A stretch of 64,000 bases of DNA from Roseovarius sp. S88 (lineage in GTDB: Bacteria; Pseudomonadota; Alphaproteobacteria; Rhodobacterales; Rhodobacteraceae): contig NZ_CP146069.1 in assembly GCF_037023735.1 (NCBI RefSeq), positions 186,001 to 250,000 on the forward strand. Direction: 5' to 3'. The stretch's first letter is position 1. The number at the start of each line of letters is the position of its first letter. The notes below the pieces were generated by a model that saw nothing but the letters and a program-made list of their open reading frames with translations, had not been told where the DNA came from and ran no database searches. The position numbers and the translations under genes are program-made. This document shows positions 8,308 through 16,435 of the stretch, piece by piece.

Positions 8308-8412
8308 TCGGGGTTAACGCCTTCAAAACAAGGAAATCGCGACATCGGTACAACGTCGGTATTACGTCGGTATCGCGTCGGTGCGGATGTTGGCAACGTT
8401 CGGGGTTAACGC
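8308..8412. repeat. Dispersed intergenic repeat, copy A, with four 11-bp phased units
   Basis: The core at 8311-8393 matches the reverse complement of 40481-40563 without gaps at 69 of 83 positions. Inside are four adjacent 11-bp units (8342-8352, 8353-8363, 8364-8374, 8375-8385) of the form acgtcggtatt, one per helical turn. This copy is also bracketed by a 13-bp direct repeat, TCGGGGTTAACGC, at 8308-8320 and 8400-8412. It lies upstream of the MFS gene and beyond the FAD-oxidoreductase stop, outside coding sequence. No function is known to me. Confidence 0.85.
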
Positions 8413-8490
8413 AAAGCGCTCTGGATTTACCTGTTCTTTACCGATCCCGAGGAGGATGGCCTCTCGTTCAAATTCAAGGCGGCCACTTGC

Positions 8491-9708
8491 TTAGATCACA
8501 GCTTTTTCGACTATGGGGCGATTTTCCGGGATGCGGGCATAGTTGAAAGGTGTCATGTCCAATGCCCGATATTCTCCATAGGTAATCCATTCTGCCGTGC
8601 CGCGCCCCATGGCGGGGGATTGTTGCAAACCGTGGCCCGAAAAGCCGTTGAGGAAAATGAAATTCCTGACCTCTGTGTGCGGACCCATGATGGCGTTGTG
8701 GTCGAATGTATTCATGGCATAGTGCCCGGCCCATTCGGATTGAACCTTGACGGCTTCAAACTGAGGGATGCGTGTCGCGACAATGGGCCAGACATAGTTT
8801 TCCCATAACATGAAATCCATCTGGTGGTCGTCATAGTCACAGGCTAGATCAGGAGCGCTGTGATCATATCCGCCCACCTCATAGGTCCCGCCGCCGTTTT
8901 CGCGCACATGGATGCCAGTTGGATCGATGGTCAGTGGTAGGTCCTGATCCAAGGGCTGATCCGCTTTGAAGATCCATGTGAACCGCTTGCGCGGCTCCAC
9001 CGGAAAATCAACACCTGCCATCCTGGCGGTCAGGACGGCGCGAGGGCCAGAGGCATTCAAAACCTGACCGCAGGCAATCACCTCTCCGCTTTTCAATGTA
9101 ACGCTTTCCACCAATGTACCGGAAACGTTTTTGGTGATGGCCACCACCTCGTTTTCGATATATTCAACGCCGCGCTCGCGCGCCTGACGTTTCCACCAGT
9201 CGAACATGGCCAGCCCATCAAAGTAACCCTCATCGACCGTGTTGATCGATCCGGCGACGATGTCGTCTACATCGTAAAAGGGATAGCGTGCCTTGATCTC
9301 ATCTGAGGTTAAAACCTCGGTCGCGGCACCGGCGGCCTTTTGCACCATTTGGCTTTCACGCAGCACCTCGGCGAAAGCATCCGTATTGGCCAGGTACAGG
9401 TAACCAAAGTTCCGAATGGAAAGATTGGGCACGCGTTCGTCACCGCCCATGTAGCTGCGGATGTTCTTGACGAAATCAGCGGCAAACTGGCTGATTTTGA
9501 CGTTCAGCGCGGATGAAAATTGCTGCCGGATGCAGGAATTCGTGTGTGCTGTTGAGCAGGTCTCAAAGGTCAAATCACGGTCGATGACAAGCACCGAACC
9601 GTCGAAATCGGGATTGTCACTCAGGAACCAGGCAGTGGACGACCCCATAATCGCGCCACCAATGATGATGACGTCATAGGATGCGTGTTTCGGTGTGGTG
9701 GGCGTCAT
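8491..9708 (-). CDS. FAD-dependent oxidoreductase, D-amino acid/sarcosine oxidase (DAO) family
   Basis: Flavoenzyme expected to oxidise a C-N bond of an amine or amino-acid-like substrate. The 405-residue protein opens with the FAD Rossmann motif DVIIIGGAIMGSSTAWFL (about 12-29, a GGxxMG variant of GxGxxG), followed by VIDRD at the end of strand 2, STAHTNSCIRQQFS, the DEGYFDG segment, GQVLNASGPRA and a C-terminal FIFLNGFSGHGLQQSPAMGR loop typical of DAO-fold enzymes. It is the last gene of an operon with the phosphoribosyltransferase-like and BtpA-like genes, divergent from the ABC transporter. The substrate is unknown; it probably acts in the same catabolic route. Confidence 0.85.
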   Translation of the reverse strand: MTPTTPKHASYDVIIIGGAIMGSSTAWFLSDNPDFDGSVLVIDRDLTFETCSTAHTNSCIRQQFSSALNVKISQFAADFVKNIRSYMGGDERVPNLSIRNFGYLYLANTDAFAEVLRESQMVQKAAGAATEVLTSDEIKARYPFYDVDDIVAGSINTVDEGYFDGLAMFDWWKRQARERGVEYIENEVVAITKNVSGTLVESVTLKSGEVIACGQVLNASGPRAVLTARMAGVDFPVEPRKRFTWIFKADQPLDQDLPLTIDPTGIHVRENGGGTYEVGGYDHSAPDLACDYDDHQMDFMLWENYVWPIVATRIPQFEAVKVQSEWAGHYAMNTFDHNAIMGPHTEVRNFIFLNGFSGHGLQQSPAMGRGTAEWITYGEYRALDMTPFNYARIPENRPIVEKAVI

Positions 9709-9714
9709 GTGGGG

Positions 9715-10335
9715 TCAGATCGGGAATGCGTCGCGTGCATCGTAGGAGGCAAAGCTCGACAAGGTCTGTTCATTGCACTCTTCCTGCCATTTGGTGGCGG
9801 GTTGGATTGCTGTGACTACCGTATGTGTGTCGCGAAGCTCTGAGGCCCGGGGCGTGTCTTCCATTGCGATGGCCACGAGTCCTGAAACCACGCCCTTCTG
9901 TCTTGCGACCAGATCTATGGCACCTTCCATCGTCCCGCCGGTTTCGATCCATTGATCCACCAAGAGCACACGGGTTCCCGGCGCAAAGGCAGGCAGGCGC
10001 ATTTCCATGTCCTGCGTGCGGCCCGAATAGTTGGTGAAGCTGACTTTGTCGGTATCCACGCAGAGCTTTCCGGCTTTGCGGATCGGCAAGAACCCGACAT
10101 CGCGCCGCGCCGCCAGAGCAGCCCCTAGGACAAACCCCATGGCATCAAGACCGCCGACCACGTCAAACTCGACCCCGTCGAGATCGGCCAGCAGATCGGC
10201 CAGCAAATCCTGAAATGCGCGTTGGTTGATGTAGATGGAGGTGGGGTCAAGCCAGGCAAACTTGGGCCCCTTGGTGTTGGGCGACATGAGTTTGAAATAC
10301 CAGCGATCGTCACGGGGGCCTTTATCTTGGGTCAT
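9715..10335 (-). CDS. Phosphoribosyltransferase-like protein
   Basis: Type I phosphoribosyltransferase fold, most like adenine PRTases, of 206 residues. A hydrophobic strand VVGGLDAMGFVLGAALA (about 60-76) and the PRPP-loop equivalent VLLVDQWIETGGTMEGA (about 130-146) are visible. In active adenine PRTases the loop normally reads VDD.LATGGT with two adjacent acidic residues; here the second is replaced by Gln-Trp and a Glu sits three residues later, so substrate use may differ or activity may be regulatory. Its ATG overlaps the BtpA stop (ATGA). Neighbours suggest salvage or activation of a nucleobase-like compound, which is inference. Confidence 0.78.
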   Translation of the reverse strand: MTQDKGPRDDRWYFKLMSPNTKGPKFAWLDPTSIYINQRAFQDLLADLLADLDGVEFDVVGGLDAMGFVLGAALAARRDVGFLPIRKAGKLCVDTDKVSFTNYSGRTQDMEMRLPAFAPGTRVLLVDQWIETGGTMEGAIDLVARQKGVVSGLVAIAMEDTPRASELRDTHTVVTAIQPATKWQEECNEQTLSSFASYDARDAFPI

Positions 10336-11069
10336 TCATCTGTCCTCAGATCTTCAGCAATATCGAGCAGGCGTCTCAGGCGCGCCGGGTCGATGTCATA
10401 GAAGTTGTCCTCATAATTGATCCCGGTCGCCACCATAAAGCAATCGACTTCGCGATAGCGGTGGGCATTTTCGGGCGAGATGCCCGAGGCCAATGCAAGG
10501 GGTTTGTCGCCAATTGCGGCGCGAAAGGTTGCAATCTTTTTGTCATCTGCCTCGATGCCAGTTGCCAAACCAGAAGTGGTGACAACATCCATCCAATCGC
10601 GGGCAGTTTCCGCTGATCGCGCATAGTCGGATGGATCAACGGGCCGCTGTTTTTTGAATGCTGTTCCGCCGAAGTAAAGCCCATCCCAATCGACGCGGGC
10701 CGCGTCAATTTCTTTGGCCTCGACCTGGTCTGTGACACGTTCATCAATCCGCGCGTCATCGGCCCAATAGGCATCAATGTGGCATCCTTCACGGCCAAGC
10801 GCGGCGAGTTGTGGGAAAGCATCCTTGCCGGTCACAGCCAGAAAATTCACTCCGATCCAAAGCTTAGGCCTTGCTTCGCGAACCTCACGAAGGATCTCCA
10901 GAAATGGCGAGACTCCAAAGTCGTGGTTGATGAGAAAGCAACCCGGTGCGCCTGCTTTTGTCAGCACCTCAATGTTCCTCAAAGTCTGTTCTGTTTCGAG
11001 CACGTGAATGACTGGAAGCACAACCGGGCCTTGCGATCCAAAGGACGCGCGAAATTCAAATCTGTCCAT
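10332..11069 (-). CDS. BtpA/SgcQ family TIM-barrel protein
   Basis: A 245-residue protein of the BtpA family, named after a cyanobacterial photosystem I biogenesis factor; members outside phototrophs (SgcQ) have no proven reaction. Features include the N-terminal VLPVIHVL, the strand GCFLINHDFG (about 46), WIGVNFLAVTG, GLYFGGTAFKKQ (about 131) and the LALASGISPENAH phosphate-binding-like loop (about 192-204), consistent with a TIM barrel that binds a phosphorylated ligand. It is first in the three-gene minus-strand operon with the phosphoribosyltransferase-like and FAD genes. The partnership suggests action on a ribosyl or phosphoribosyl compound; this is inference. Confidence 0.8.
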   Translation of the reverse strand: MDRFEFRASFGSQGPVVLPVIHVLETEQTLRNIEVLTKAGAPGCFLINHDFGVSPFLEILREVREARPKLWIGVNFLAVTGKDAFPQLAALGREGCHIDAYWADDARIDERVTDQVEAKEIDAARVDWDGLYFGGTAFKKQRPVDPSDYARSAETARDWMDVVTTSGLATGIEADDKKIATFRAAIGDKPLALASGISPENAHRYREVDCFMVATGINYEDNFYDIDPARLRRLLDIAEDLRTDE

Positions 11070-11091
11070 CCCTTGGACCCTTCGAATAAAA

Positions 11092-11110
11092 ATTGTGCAT
11101 TGCGCACGAT
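11092..11110. promoter_or_regulatory. Candidate operator between divergent operons
   Basis: An inverted repeat ATTGTGC-ATTGC-GCACGAT (arms 11092-11098 and 11104-11110, one mismatch between arms) sits 23 bp upstream of the BtpA start and about 115 bp upstream of the substrate-binding-protein start. The position suits a regulator controlling both operons, but no regulator gene lies in the cluster. Found by eye and unverified. Confidence 0.35.
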
Positions 11111-11224
11111 TTTGGCGCAGACTTGGCCACAGGTCCGGGAATCGGATGCGCCAGAGACTGCCTCGGTATCTATATCGAAGCTGGCGAAATAACCAAATAT
11201 GACGACTGACAGGAGAGTGTGGGG

Positions 11225-12355
11225 ATGTCGAACAACGGCAAATTTATTCAAAGCAAACGGACGTTTCTAAAGACAGGTTTGGCCTCAGTTGCCTTGTCTG
11301 CGCCATTCGTGAACCGCGCATGGGCGGAAACCACGGAGCTGACAATGTTGGGATGGTACGGCACAGCTGAACCCGACATGGTGGGTGCGTTCGAAGAAGC
11401 GAACAACGTGAAATTCGTGCCGAAATATTATGCAGGTGGGGACAACATGCTGGCCGCTCTGGCGCAGAACCCGCCGGGCACCTTCGACATTATCCACACC
11501 GATGCGGAATACGCCAAGCTCTTGGTGGCGAATGATCTGGTGATGCAGCTCGACGCCAATGAGTATCCTATGGATGACCTATTGCATGATGATTTCAAAT
11601 CCTTCTCGGGCCACTGGGATGACAGCGGCAATCTTTATTCACTGATCTCTCGGTTTGGGCACCTGGGTGTGTCCTACAACAAAGACGTGCTGACTGCGGA
11701 AGAGGCGTCGACCTATGATATTTTCTGGGATGAGCGTTTGACTGGCAAGGTCGGGCATTTCGACTGGCACCTGCCGTCGCTGGGTCAGATGAGTCTGCTC
11801 GTCGGCAATGAAAGCCCATTTGATATCGATGATGCCGGTTGGCAGGCGGTGCAGGAGAAAACCCTGTCACTCAAGCCGCAGGTCGGCGGATACTTTGACT
11901 TTGGCGGTACATTCTCGGGTCTGAAAAATGCCGAGATGCTGGCCATGGTCGGGATTGGAGACTGGGTCACCGGGATTCTGGAACGCGATGGCGCGCCTGT
12001 GTCGTCGGTCGTGCCAAAAGAGGGCGGCATTCAGTGGACGGAAAGCTACTCGATTGCCAAGACATCTGAGAAAGCCGATCTCGCGCTGAAGTATTTGGCC
12101 TACACCATGTCGCCAGAGGGTCAGGTGAAAACCGCACAGATGCTTGGCTATCCGGGTCACTGTGTGACCAAGGCGGGCCGTGCAATGCTCAACGAGGTCG
12201 ATCCGGCCGAAGCACAGCGCTCGCGTCAGGTGGACGGCGATCCGCAGGATCCGATCACGCTCATCAATGAAGGGCGGATCAGCTATCGTGACATTCCTGT
12301 TCAGCAATCTCTGGAAGACTGGAATGACTTCTGGTCGGAATACAAGAACGCCTGA
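11225..12355 (+). CDS. ABC transporter substrate-binding protein (PotD/PotF-like)
   Basis: Periplasmic solute receptor of a polyamine-type ABC importer, 376 residues from the ATG at 11225. That ATG is preferred over the upstream GTG at 11219 because AGGAGA at 11211-11216 is 8 bp away. The N-terminus has a Lys/Arg cluster (SKRTFLKTGLASVALS) followed by a hydrophobic stretch and an AWA cleavage site, resembling a Tat-type signal with one Arg replaced. The mature part begins with TELTMLGWYGTAEPD, and the length and layout match the PotD group. Two permeases, an ATPase and three catabolic genes follow on the same strand. The ligand is unknown and need not be a polyamine. Confidence 0.88.
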   Translation: MSNNGKFIQSKRTFLKTGLASVALSAPFVNRAWAETTELTMLGWYGTAEPDMVGAFEEANNVKFVPKYYAGGDNMLAALAQNPPGTFDIIHTDAEYAKLLVANDLVMQLDANEYPMDDLLHDDFKSFSGHWDDSGNLYSLISRFGHLGVSYNKDVLTAEEASTYDIFWDERLTGKVGHFDWHLPSLGQMSLLVGNESPFDIDDAGWQAVQEKTLSLKPQVGGYFDFGGTFSGLKNAEMLAMVGIGDWVTGILERDGAPVSSVVPKEGGIQWTESYSIAKTSEKADLALKYLAYTMSPEGQVKTAQMLGYPGHCVTKAGRAMLNEVDPAEAQRSRQVDGDPQDPITLINEGRISYRDIPVQQSLEDWNDFWSEYKNA

Positions 12356-12389
12356 CTGTGATTTCAACTAAGACACCGGAGCGGCGCTG

Positions 12390-13238
12390 ATGAAGCGCCG
12401 CCTCAACGCGTATGCTTTGACGTTTCGTCTGCCCATTATCATCTGGCAGACCCTGTTCTTTGTTGGTCCCCTTTTCTTTGTGATCGCAATGTCGTTCTTC
12501 GTGGTGAAGAACTATCAGATGGTCGAGACCTTTGAACTTACGAGCTGGGCCAAGATGGTTAGCCGTGACTATGTCTGGTCGAGTTACCGCTACACGCTTT
12601 TGATGGCCGGGCTGGCTGCAATGATGGCCTCGCTTCTGGCTTTTCCGGCGGCGTGGTTCCTGGCCTTTCGATGTTCGGCGCGAATAAGGCAATTCGCGAT
12701 CCTACTGCTCATCATTCCGTTTTTCACCAGCTACCTGGTGCGCACGTTTTCCTGGTACACGATCCTCGCCGAAGCCGGAGTTTTGAACGGGGCCTTCGGG
12801 CTTGTCGGATTGGGGCCCTATACTTTTCTAAACACGCCCATTGGAACGCTGGTGGGATACTTGACGCTTATCCTGCCGCTGGTACTTATCTTGCAAACAG
12901 TGACCATGGCCAACATCGATGACCGCCTGATCCAGGCGGCGCGCAACCTTGGCTGTTCACCAGCGCGCACGATCAGAACGGTGATCTTGCCCGCGGGCAA
13001 AACCGGGTTCGTCATAGCGGCCTTGTTCGCTTTCATTCTGTCCTTTGGGGATTTCGTGGCGCCTTACTATCTTGGCGGCTCCAAGCCTCCGACGATGCCG
13101 ATTCTGATCATCGACACCACCAAGGCGGGTCAGCAATGGCCTCGCGCTGCGGTAGTTGCAGTTATGATGATGCTTACGCTTTTCACAGTTGCCTTTGCCG
13201 CCATCATGTATGCCTACCGCAAGAGGGCGAGCCGATGA
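12390..13238 (+). CDS. ABC transporter permease (PotB/PotH-like)
   Basis: Inner-membrane permease, 282 residues with about six transmembrane segments. It carries the EAA-type loop that contacts the ATPase, in the form QAARNLGCSPARTIRTVILP (about 183-202), and the FGDFVAPYYLGG stretch common in polyamine-type permeases. It lies 34 bp after the receptor gene, which includes GGAG just before the ATG, and overlaps the second permease by an ATGA. The two permeases should form the heterodimeric channel. Confidence 0.9.
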   Translation: MKRRLNAYALTFRLPIIIWQTLFFVGPLFFVIAMSFFVVKNYQMVETFELTSWAKMVSRDYVWSSYRYTLLMAGLAAMMASLLAFPAAWFLAFRCSARIRQFAILLLIIPFFTSYLVRTFSWYTILAEAGVLNGAFGLVGLGPYTFLNTPIGTLVGYLTLILPLVLILQTVTMANIDDRLIQAARNLGCSPARTIRTVILPAGKTGFVIAALFAFILSFGDFVAPYYLGGSKPPTMPILIIDTTKAGQQWPRAAVVAVMMMLTLFTVAFAAIMYAYRKRASR

Positions 13239-14029
13239 GAACACCGCGCCTCGACTTTTTCCTGCGGGCCTACACGCTTTTGGTGGCGGCGTTCATTTTC
13301 CTACCGATCTTTGTGAGCCTCCTGTTTTCGTTCAACTCTGATCGCTTCCCAACCTTGCCCATGAGCGGGTTCACGACTCTATGGTACGAAACCATCTTTG
13401 CTGATCCGGACTTCTGGCGGGCTGCTCGCAACAGTCTGATCGTCTCTGCGACGACGTCTGTAATTGCAACGTTCCTCGGGTTTTGCACCGCCTATACCGA
13501 CTATCGCTACAGCTTCAGGGGCAAGAGTCTGTTCCTTGCCATCATCCTGCTTCCGCCAACCATACCGCTCATCATCATCGCGCTCGCCATGCTGGCGTGG
13601 TTCAGCCGTGTGGGCCTGTCGGGGCAGGTGGTGTCGATCATCGCCGCGCATACCGTTCTCACGGCCCCCTTTGCCATGGCCATCATTCGCCTGCGCCTTA
13701 GCCAGATCGACGACAGCCTTGAGGCCGCAGCGTGGAATCTTGGGGCCAGTGAATGGCGCGCAATGCGAGAGGTTATCCTGCCGTTTTGCAAGCCTGCGAT
13801 CCTGTCTTCGCTGTTCCTGACGGCGGCCGTGTCGTTTGACGAGTTTACCGTGGCCTGGTTTGTCTCGGGTCTGAACAAGACATTGCCGGTTCATGTGCTT
13901 GAGATTGTGCAGGGCACCATTGATCCGCAGGTCAATGCCATCGGCACACTGGTTTTTGGTGTTTCCATTACGCTTGTTGTCATATCGCAGGCACTTATTT
14001 TCTTCCGACTGCAAAGGGCTGCGTCATGA
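13235..14029 (+). CDS. ABC transporter permease (PotC/PotI-like)
   Basis: Second permease subunit, 264 residues from the ATG at 13235 that overlaps the upstream stop. The frame stays open to 13136, but that extension is hydrophilic and lies within the first permease, so it is rejected. The protein has about six membrane segments, an EAA loop [20 protein letters not shown] (about 160-179) and the [13 protein letters not shown] stretch typical of PotC/PotI. Its own stop overlaps the ATPase start (ATGA). Confidence 0.9.
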   Translation: MRTPRLDFFLRAYTLLVAAFIFLPIFVSLLFSFNSDRFPTLPMSGFTTLWYETIFADPDFWRAARNSLIVSATTSVIATFLGFCTAYTDYRYSFRGKSLFLAIILLPPTIPLIIIALAMLAWFSRVGLSGQVVSIIAAHTVLTAPFAMAIIRLRLSQIDDSLEAAAWNLGASEWRAMREVILPFCKPAILSSLFLTAAVSFDEFTVAWFVSGLNKTLPVHVLEIVQGTIDPQVNAIGTLVFGVSITLVVISQALIFFRLQRAAS

Positions 14030-15097
14030 GTGAACCGCTGGTTGAACTGGACGGGGTTGAAAAGCACTTCGGTGATTTTGTTGCCGTGCGTGATGCGAAC
14101 CTGACCATCGGGCAGGGGGAATTCATTGCGATCATGGGGCCTTCGGGATGTGGCAAGACGACGACCTTGCGCATGTTGGCTGGTCTTGATGCGCCGACGA
14201 ATGGCGAGATTCTGCATCGCGGGCAAGCGGATGAATGACCTTCCCGCGCATGAACGCGACACGCCCATGGTCTGGCAGAGCCTTGCGCTTTTCCCGTATC
14301 TGAACGCGCGTGAAAACGTGGAGTTTGGTTTGAAGATGCGCGGCGTCGAGGCGGGTGAGAGACGTAAGCGTGCGCTCAACTGGCTGGACCGGATGGAGAT
14401 CGGCGAGTTTGCAGAGCGCAATGTCGAGACACTCTCGGGAGGTCAGCGTCAGCGCGTGGCTTTGGCCCGCGCCCTAGTGACAGAACCGCAGCTTTTGCTC
14501 TTGGACGAACCTTTGTCCGCGCTTGATGCGCATCTTGTGATCCGGATGCAATCCGTGCTGACGCGCCTTCAGCGAGAGCTTGGCATTACCTTTGTCTATG
14601 TCACCCATTCGCAGTCCGAAGCCTTTGCCATGGCCGATCGCGTGGTCATCATGTCGAAGGGTGAGATTGCGCAGATCGGCACGCCGCGTGAGATTTACCG
14701 CGCGCCCAAAACCCGGTTTGTGGCCGAATTTGTGGGGAGGAACAACATCCTGCAAGGGCGTGTCACGGAACATGCAAAAGATGTCTCGACGGTGGACACC
14801 GCATTGGGCACCTTCACAGTACCGGGCAAAACCGAAGTGGGATCGGATGTCGCCATCGTCGTTTCGGCGGACATGATGCAAATCGGGCCGGGGGAAAACA
14901 CGCTTGAGGCTACGGTGCTGTCTGAGGAATTCGTGGGCTCGATGGTGACAATCTTTCTCGAAGCCGAGGACGGCACAGAATTGAAGATCCAGATGCAGGA
15001 ACGCGCGCTGGGCGATCTTGATCTGAGCGCTGGGCGCAGACATGCGCTAAGCTGGGCGCAAAGCGATGGGCATCTTTTGACTGAGGGGACGACATGA
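14026..15097 (+). pseudogene. ABC transporter ATP-binding protein (PotA/PotG-like), frameshifted
   Basis: The two halves of one polyamine-type ABC ATPase are in different frames. 14026-14238 encodes the N-terminal 70 residues with Walker [10 protein letters not shown], then stops. From about 14222 to 15097 the +1 frame continues with the Q-loop region, signature LSGGQRQRVALARAL, Walker B LLLLDEPLSALDA, the switch histidine in VYVTHSQSEA and a C-terminal TOBE region. Deleting one G of the GGG at 14221-14223 would restore a product of about 356 residues, normal for the family. An ATG at 14231 in the second frame overlaps the first stop (ATGAATGA), so reinitiation is conceivable. Sequencing error, a recent mutation or true splitting cannot be separated here. 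Confidence 0.8.
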
Positions 15098-15975
15098 TCC
15101 AGAATCCCATTCCCTGGCCCAATGGTGCGCGCTGCGCGTGTGCGATCACCTTTGATATGGATGCCGACAGCCTCATCCATATTGCCCGCCCTGAGGATAG
15201 CCATGATCGGCTCTATCCGATTTCTATGGGCCGGTATGGGCCTACGGTCGCGATGCCTCGTATCCTTGATACCTACCGTCGTGTTGGCATCAAACAGTCT
15301 TTCTTTATGCCGGGTTGGTGCCTTGAGACCTATCCCGACGTGGTAGAGGCGGTCCTGAAGGACGGGCACGAAATCGGTCACCACGGCTGGATTCATGAAG
15401 ATCCGATTGTCACCAAGGGTGGCGCACAGAAAGAGGCGTTTGAAAAAGCTCTCGATACGCATGACCGTATTGCCGGGGGCAAACCGCGTGGCTATCGCGC
15501 ACCGGTTTACAATGTCACGCAGCAGGTGATCGATTTACTGATTGAGCATGAGTTCCGCTATGACAGCTCGCTCATGGCGGATGACATTCCCTACCGGATG
15601 CAGACGGACAAAGGCTCTCTCTACGAAATGCCGGTCCATTGGGGCACGGATGATTGGCCTCCTTTCGCGCATTATGATGAGATTGGCTATCTGATGCCCG
15701 TGCGTGGCCCATCGGCTGGACTTGAAGGGTTCTGGGAAGAGTTCGATGCGCAATACGAGGCGGGCGGGTTTTTCATGCTGATCGTGCATCCTTTTTTGAC
15801 AGGACGCCTAGCGCGTTGGCGTCAGGTCGAGGCGTGGCTCGAAAAGACGTTGGCGGCCAAAGATGTCTGGTTCGCAAGGTTGGAAGACATTGCTGATCAC
15901 CTCGACAAGGTGAGCGCAGAGGGCACATATCTTCGCACCGAGACGCTTCCCTATTTTACTGACCCGCAAAAATGA
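15094..15975 (+). CDS. Polysaccharide deacetylase (NodB) family hydrolase, PuuE/PgdA-like
   Basis: Metal-dependent hydrolase of the NodB fold, 293 residues without a signal peptide, so cytosolic and unlikely to act on cell wall. Motif 1 is ITFDMDAD (about 17-24), motif 2 GHEIGHHGWIHE (about 91-102), motif 3 RGYRAPVYN (about 130-138), and a C-terminal MLIVHPFLTG supplies the late histidine. Cytosolic relatives such as PuuE allantoinase and Helicobacter PgdA open or act on cyclic amide compounds, which fits a pathway for a ring-containing nitrogen compound. It overlaps the ATPase stop by 4 bp and is followed by deaminase and DUF1989 genes. The actual substrate is unknown. Confidence 0.85.
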   Translation: MIQNPIPWPNGARCACAITFDMDADSLIHIARPEDSHDRLYPISMGRYGPTVAMPRILDTYRRVGIKQSFFMPGWCLETYPDVVEAVLKDGHEIGHHGWIHEDPIVTKGGAQKEAFEKALDTHDRIAGGKPRGYRAPVYNVTQQVIDLLIEHEFRYDSSLMADDIPYRMQTDKGSLYEMPVHWGTDDWPPFAHYDEIGYLMPVRGPSAGLEGFWEEFDAQYEAGGFFMLIVHPFLTGRLARWRQVEAWLEKTLAAKDVWFARLEDIADHLDKVSAEGTYLRTETLPYFTDPQK

Positions 15976-15984
15976 GGCTGACCG

Positions 15985-16434
15985 ATGCTTTCTGAGACCG
16001 ACAAGAAACACCTGCGTGTCGCCTATGACGAGGCCAAGGCCGGGTATGACGAAGGTGGCTGTCCGATTGGGTCGGTTTTGGCGCGCGGCGATACTGTGGT
16101 GAGCCAAGGGCGAAATCAGCGGGTTCAACAGGGTGACCCAATCGCTCATGGAGAGATGGACGCCCTGCGCAAGGCGGGGCGACAAAAGACCTACAAAGAT
16201 ACCACGCTTTATACGTCGCTCAGCCCCTGCATGATGTGCACCGGCACGATCATTCAGTTTGGTATTCCGCGTGTGGTGATCGGAGAGAACAAAACCTTCG
16301 GCGGCAACGAGGACTTTCTGCGTTCCAAGGGTGTGGAAGTGATCGTTGCGGATGATCCGGATTGTATCGCGCTGATGACGCGGTTCATCGAGGAAAAGCC
16401 GGAGCTTTGGAACGAAGATATCGCGGAGGATTGA
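15985..16434 (+). CDS. Cytosine deaminase-like (yeast Fcy1-type) nucleobase deaminase
   Basis: Zinc-dependent deaminase of the CDA fold, 149 residues. Zinc ligands and catalytic Glu are in HGEMDAL (about 51-57) and SPCMMCTG (about 77-84). From memory, the protein tracks yeast cytosine deaminase along its length: AYDEAKAGYDEGGCPIG near the N-terminus, YKDTTLYTSLSPC, GIPRVVIGEN (about 92) and a C-terminal W-E-D-I-like ending (LWNEDI). That is closer to Fcy1 than to TadA or typical bacterial CodA, which is a TIM-barrel enzyme. Likely deaminates cytosine or a related ring. It sits between the NodB-family hydrolase and DUF1989. Confidence 0.82.
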   Translation: MLSETDKKHLRVAYDEAKAGYDEGGCPIGSVLARGDTVVSQGRNQRVQQGDPIAHGEMDALRKAGRQKTYKDTTLYTSLSPCMMCTGTIIQFGIPRVVIGENKTFGGNEDFLRSKGVEVIVADDPDCIALMTRFIEEKPELWNEDIAED

Positions 16435-16435
16435 T

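Noticed and set aside
8342..8385. CRISPR-like appearance of the tandem 11-bp units
   Set aside because: Units are contiguous without spacers and far too short; no cas genes are near.
8151..8546. Open frame across repeat copy A, with a similar peptide (VGITSVSRRCG) encoded at 40415-40699 on the other strand
   Set aside because: The peptide similarity comes from the repeated DNA itself; neither frame has a ribosome site, and each runs into a real neighbouring gene on the opposite strand.
14126..14230. Alternative N-terminus for the second ATPase frame
   Set aside because: The residues before the frameshift point are non-homologous read-through of the other frame; homology begins at about 14222.
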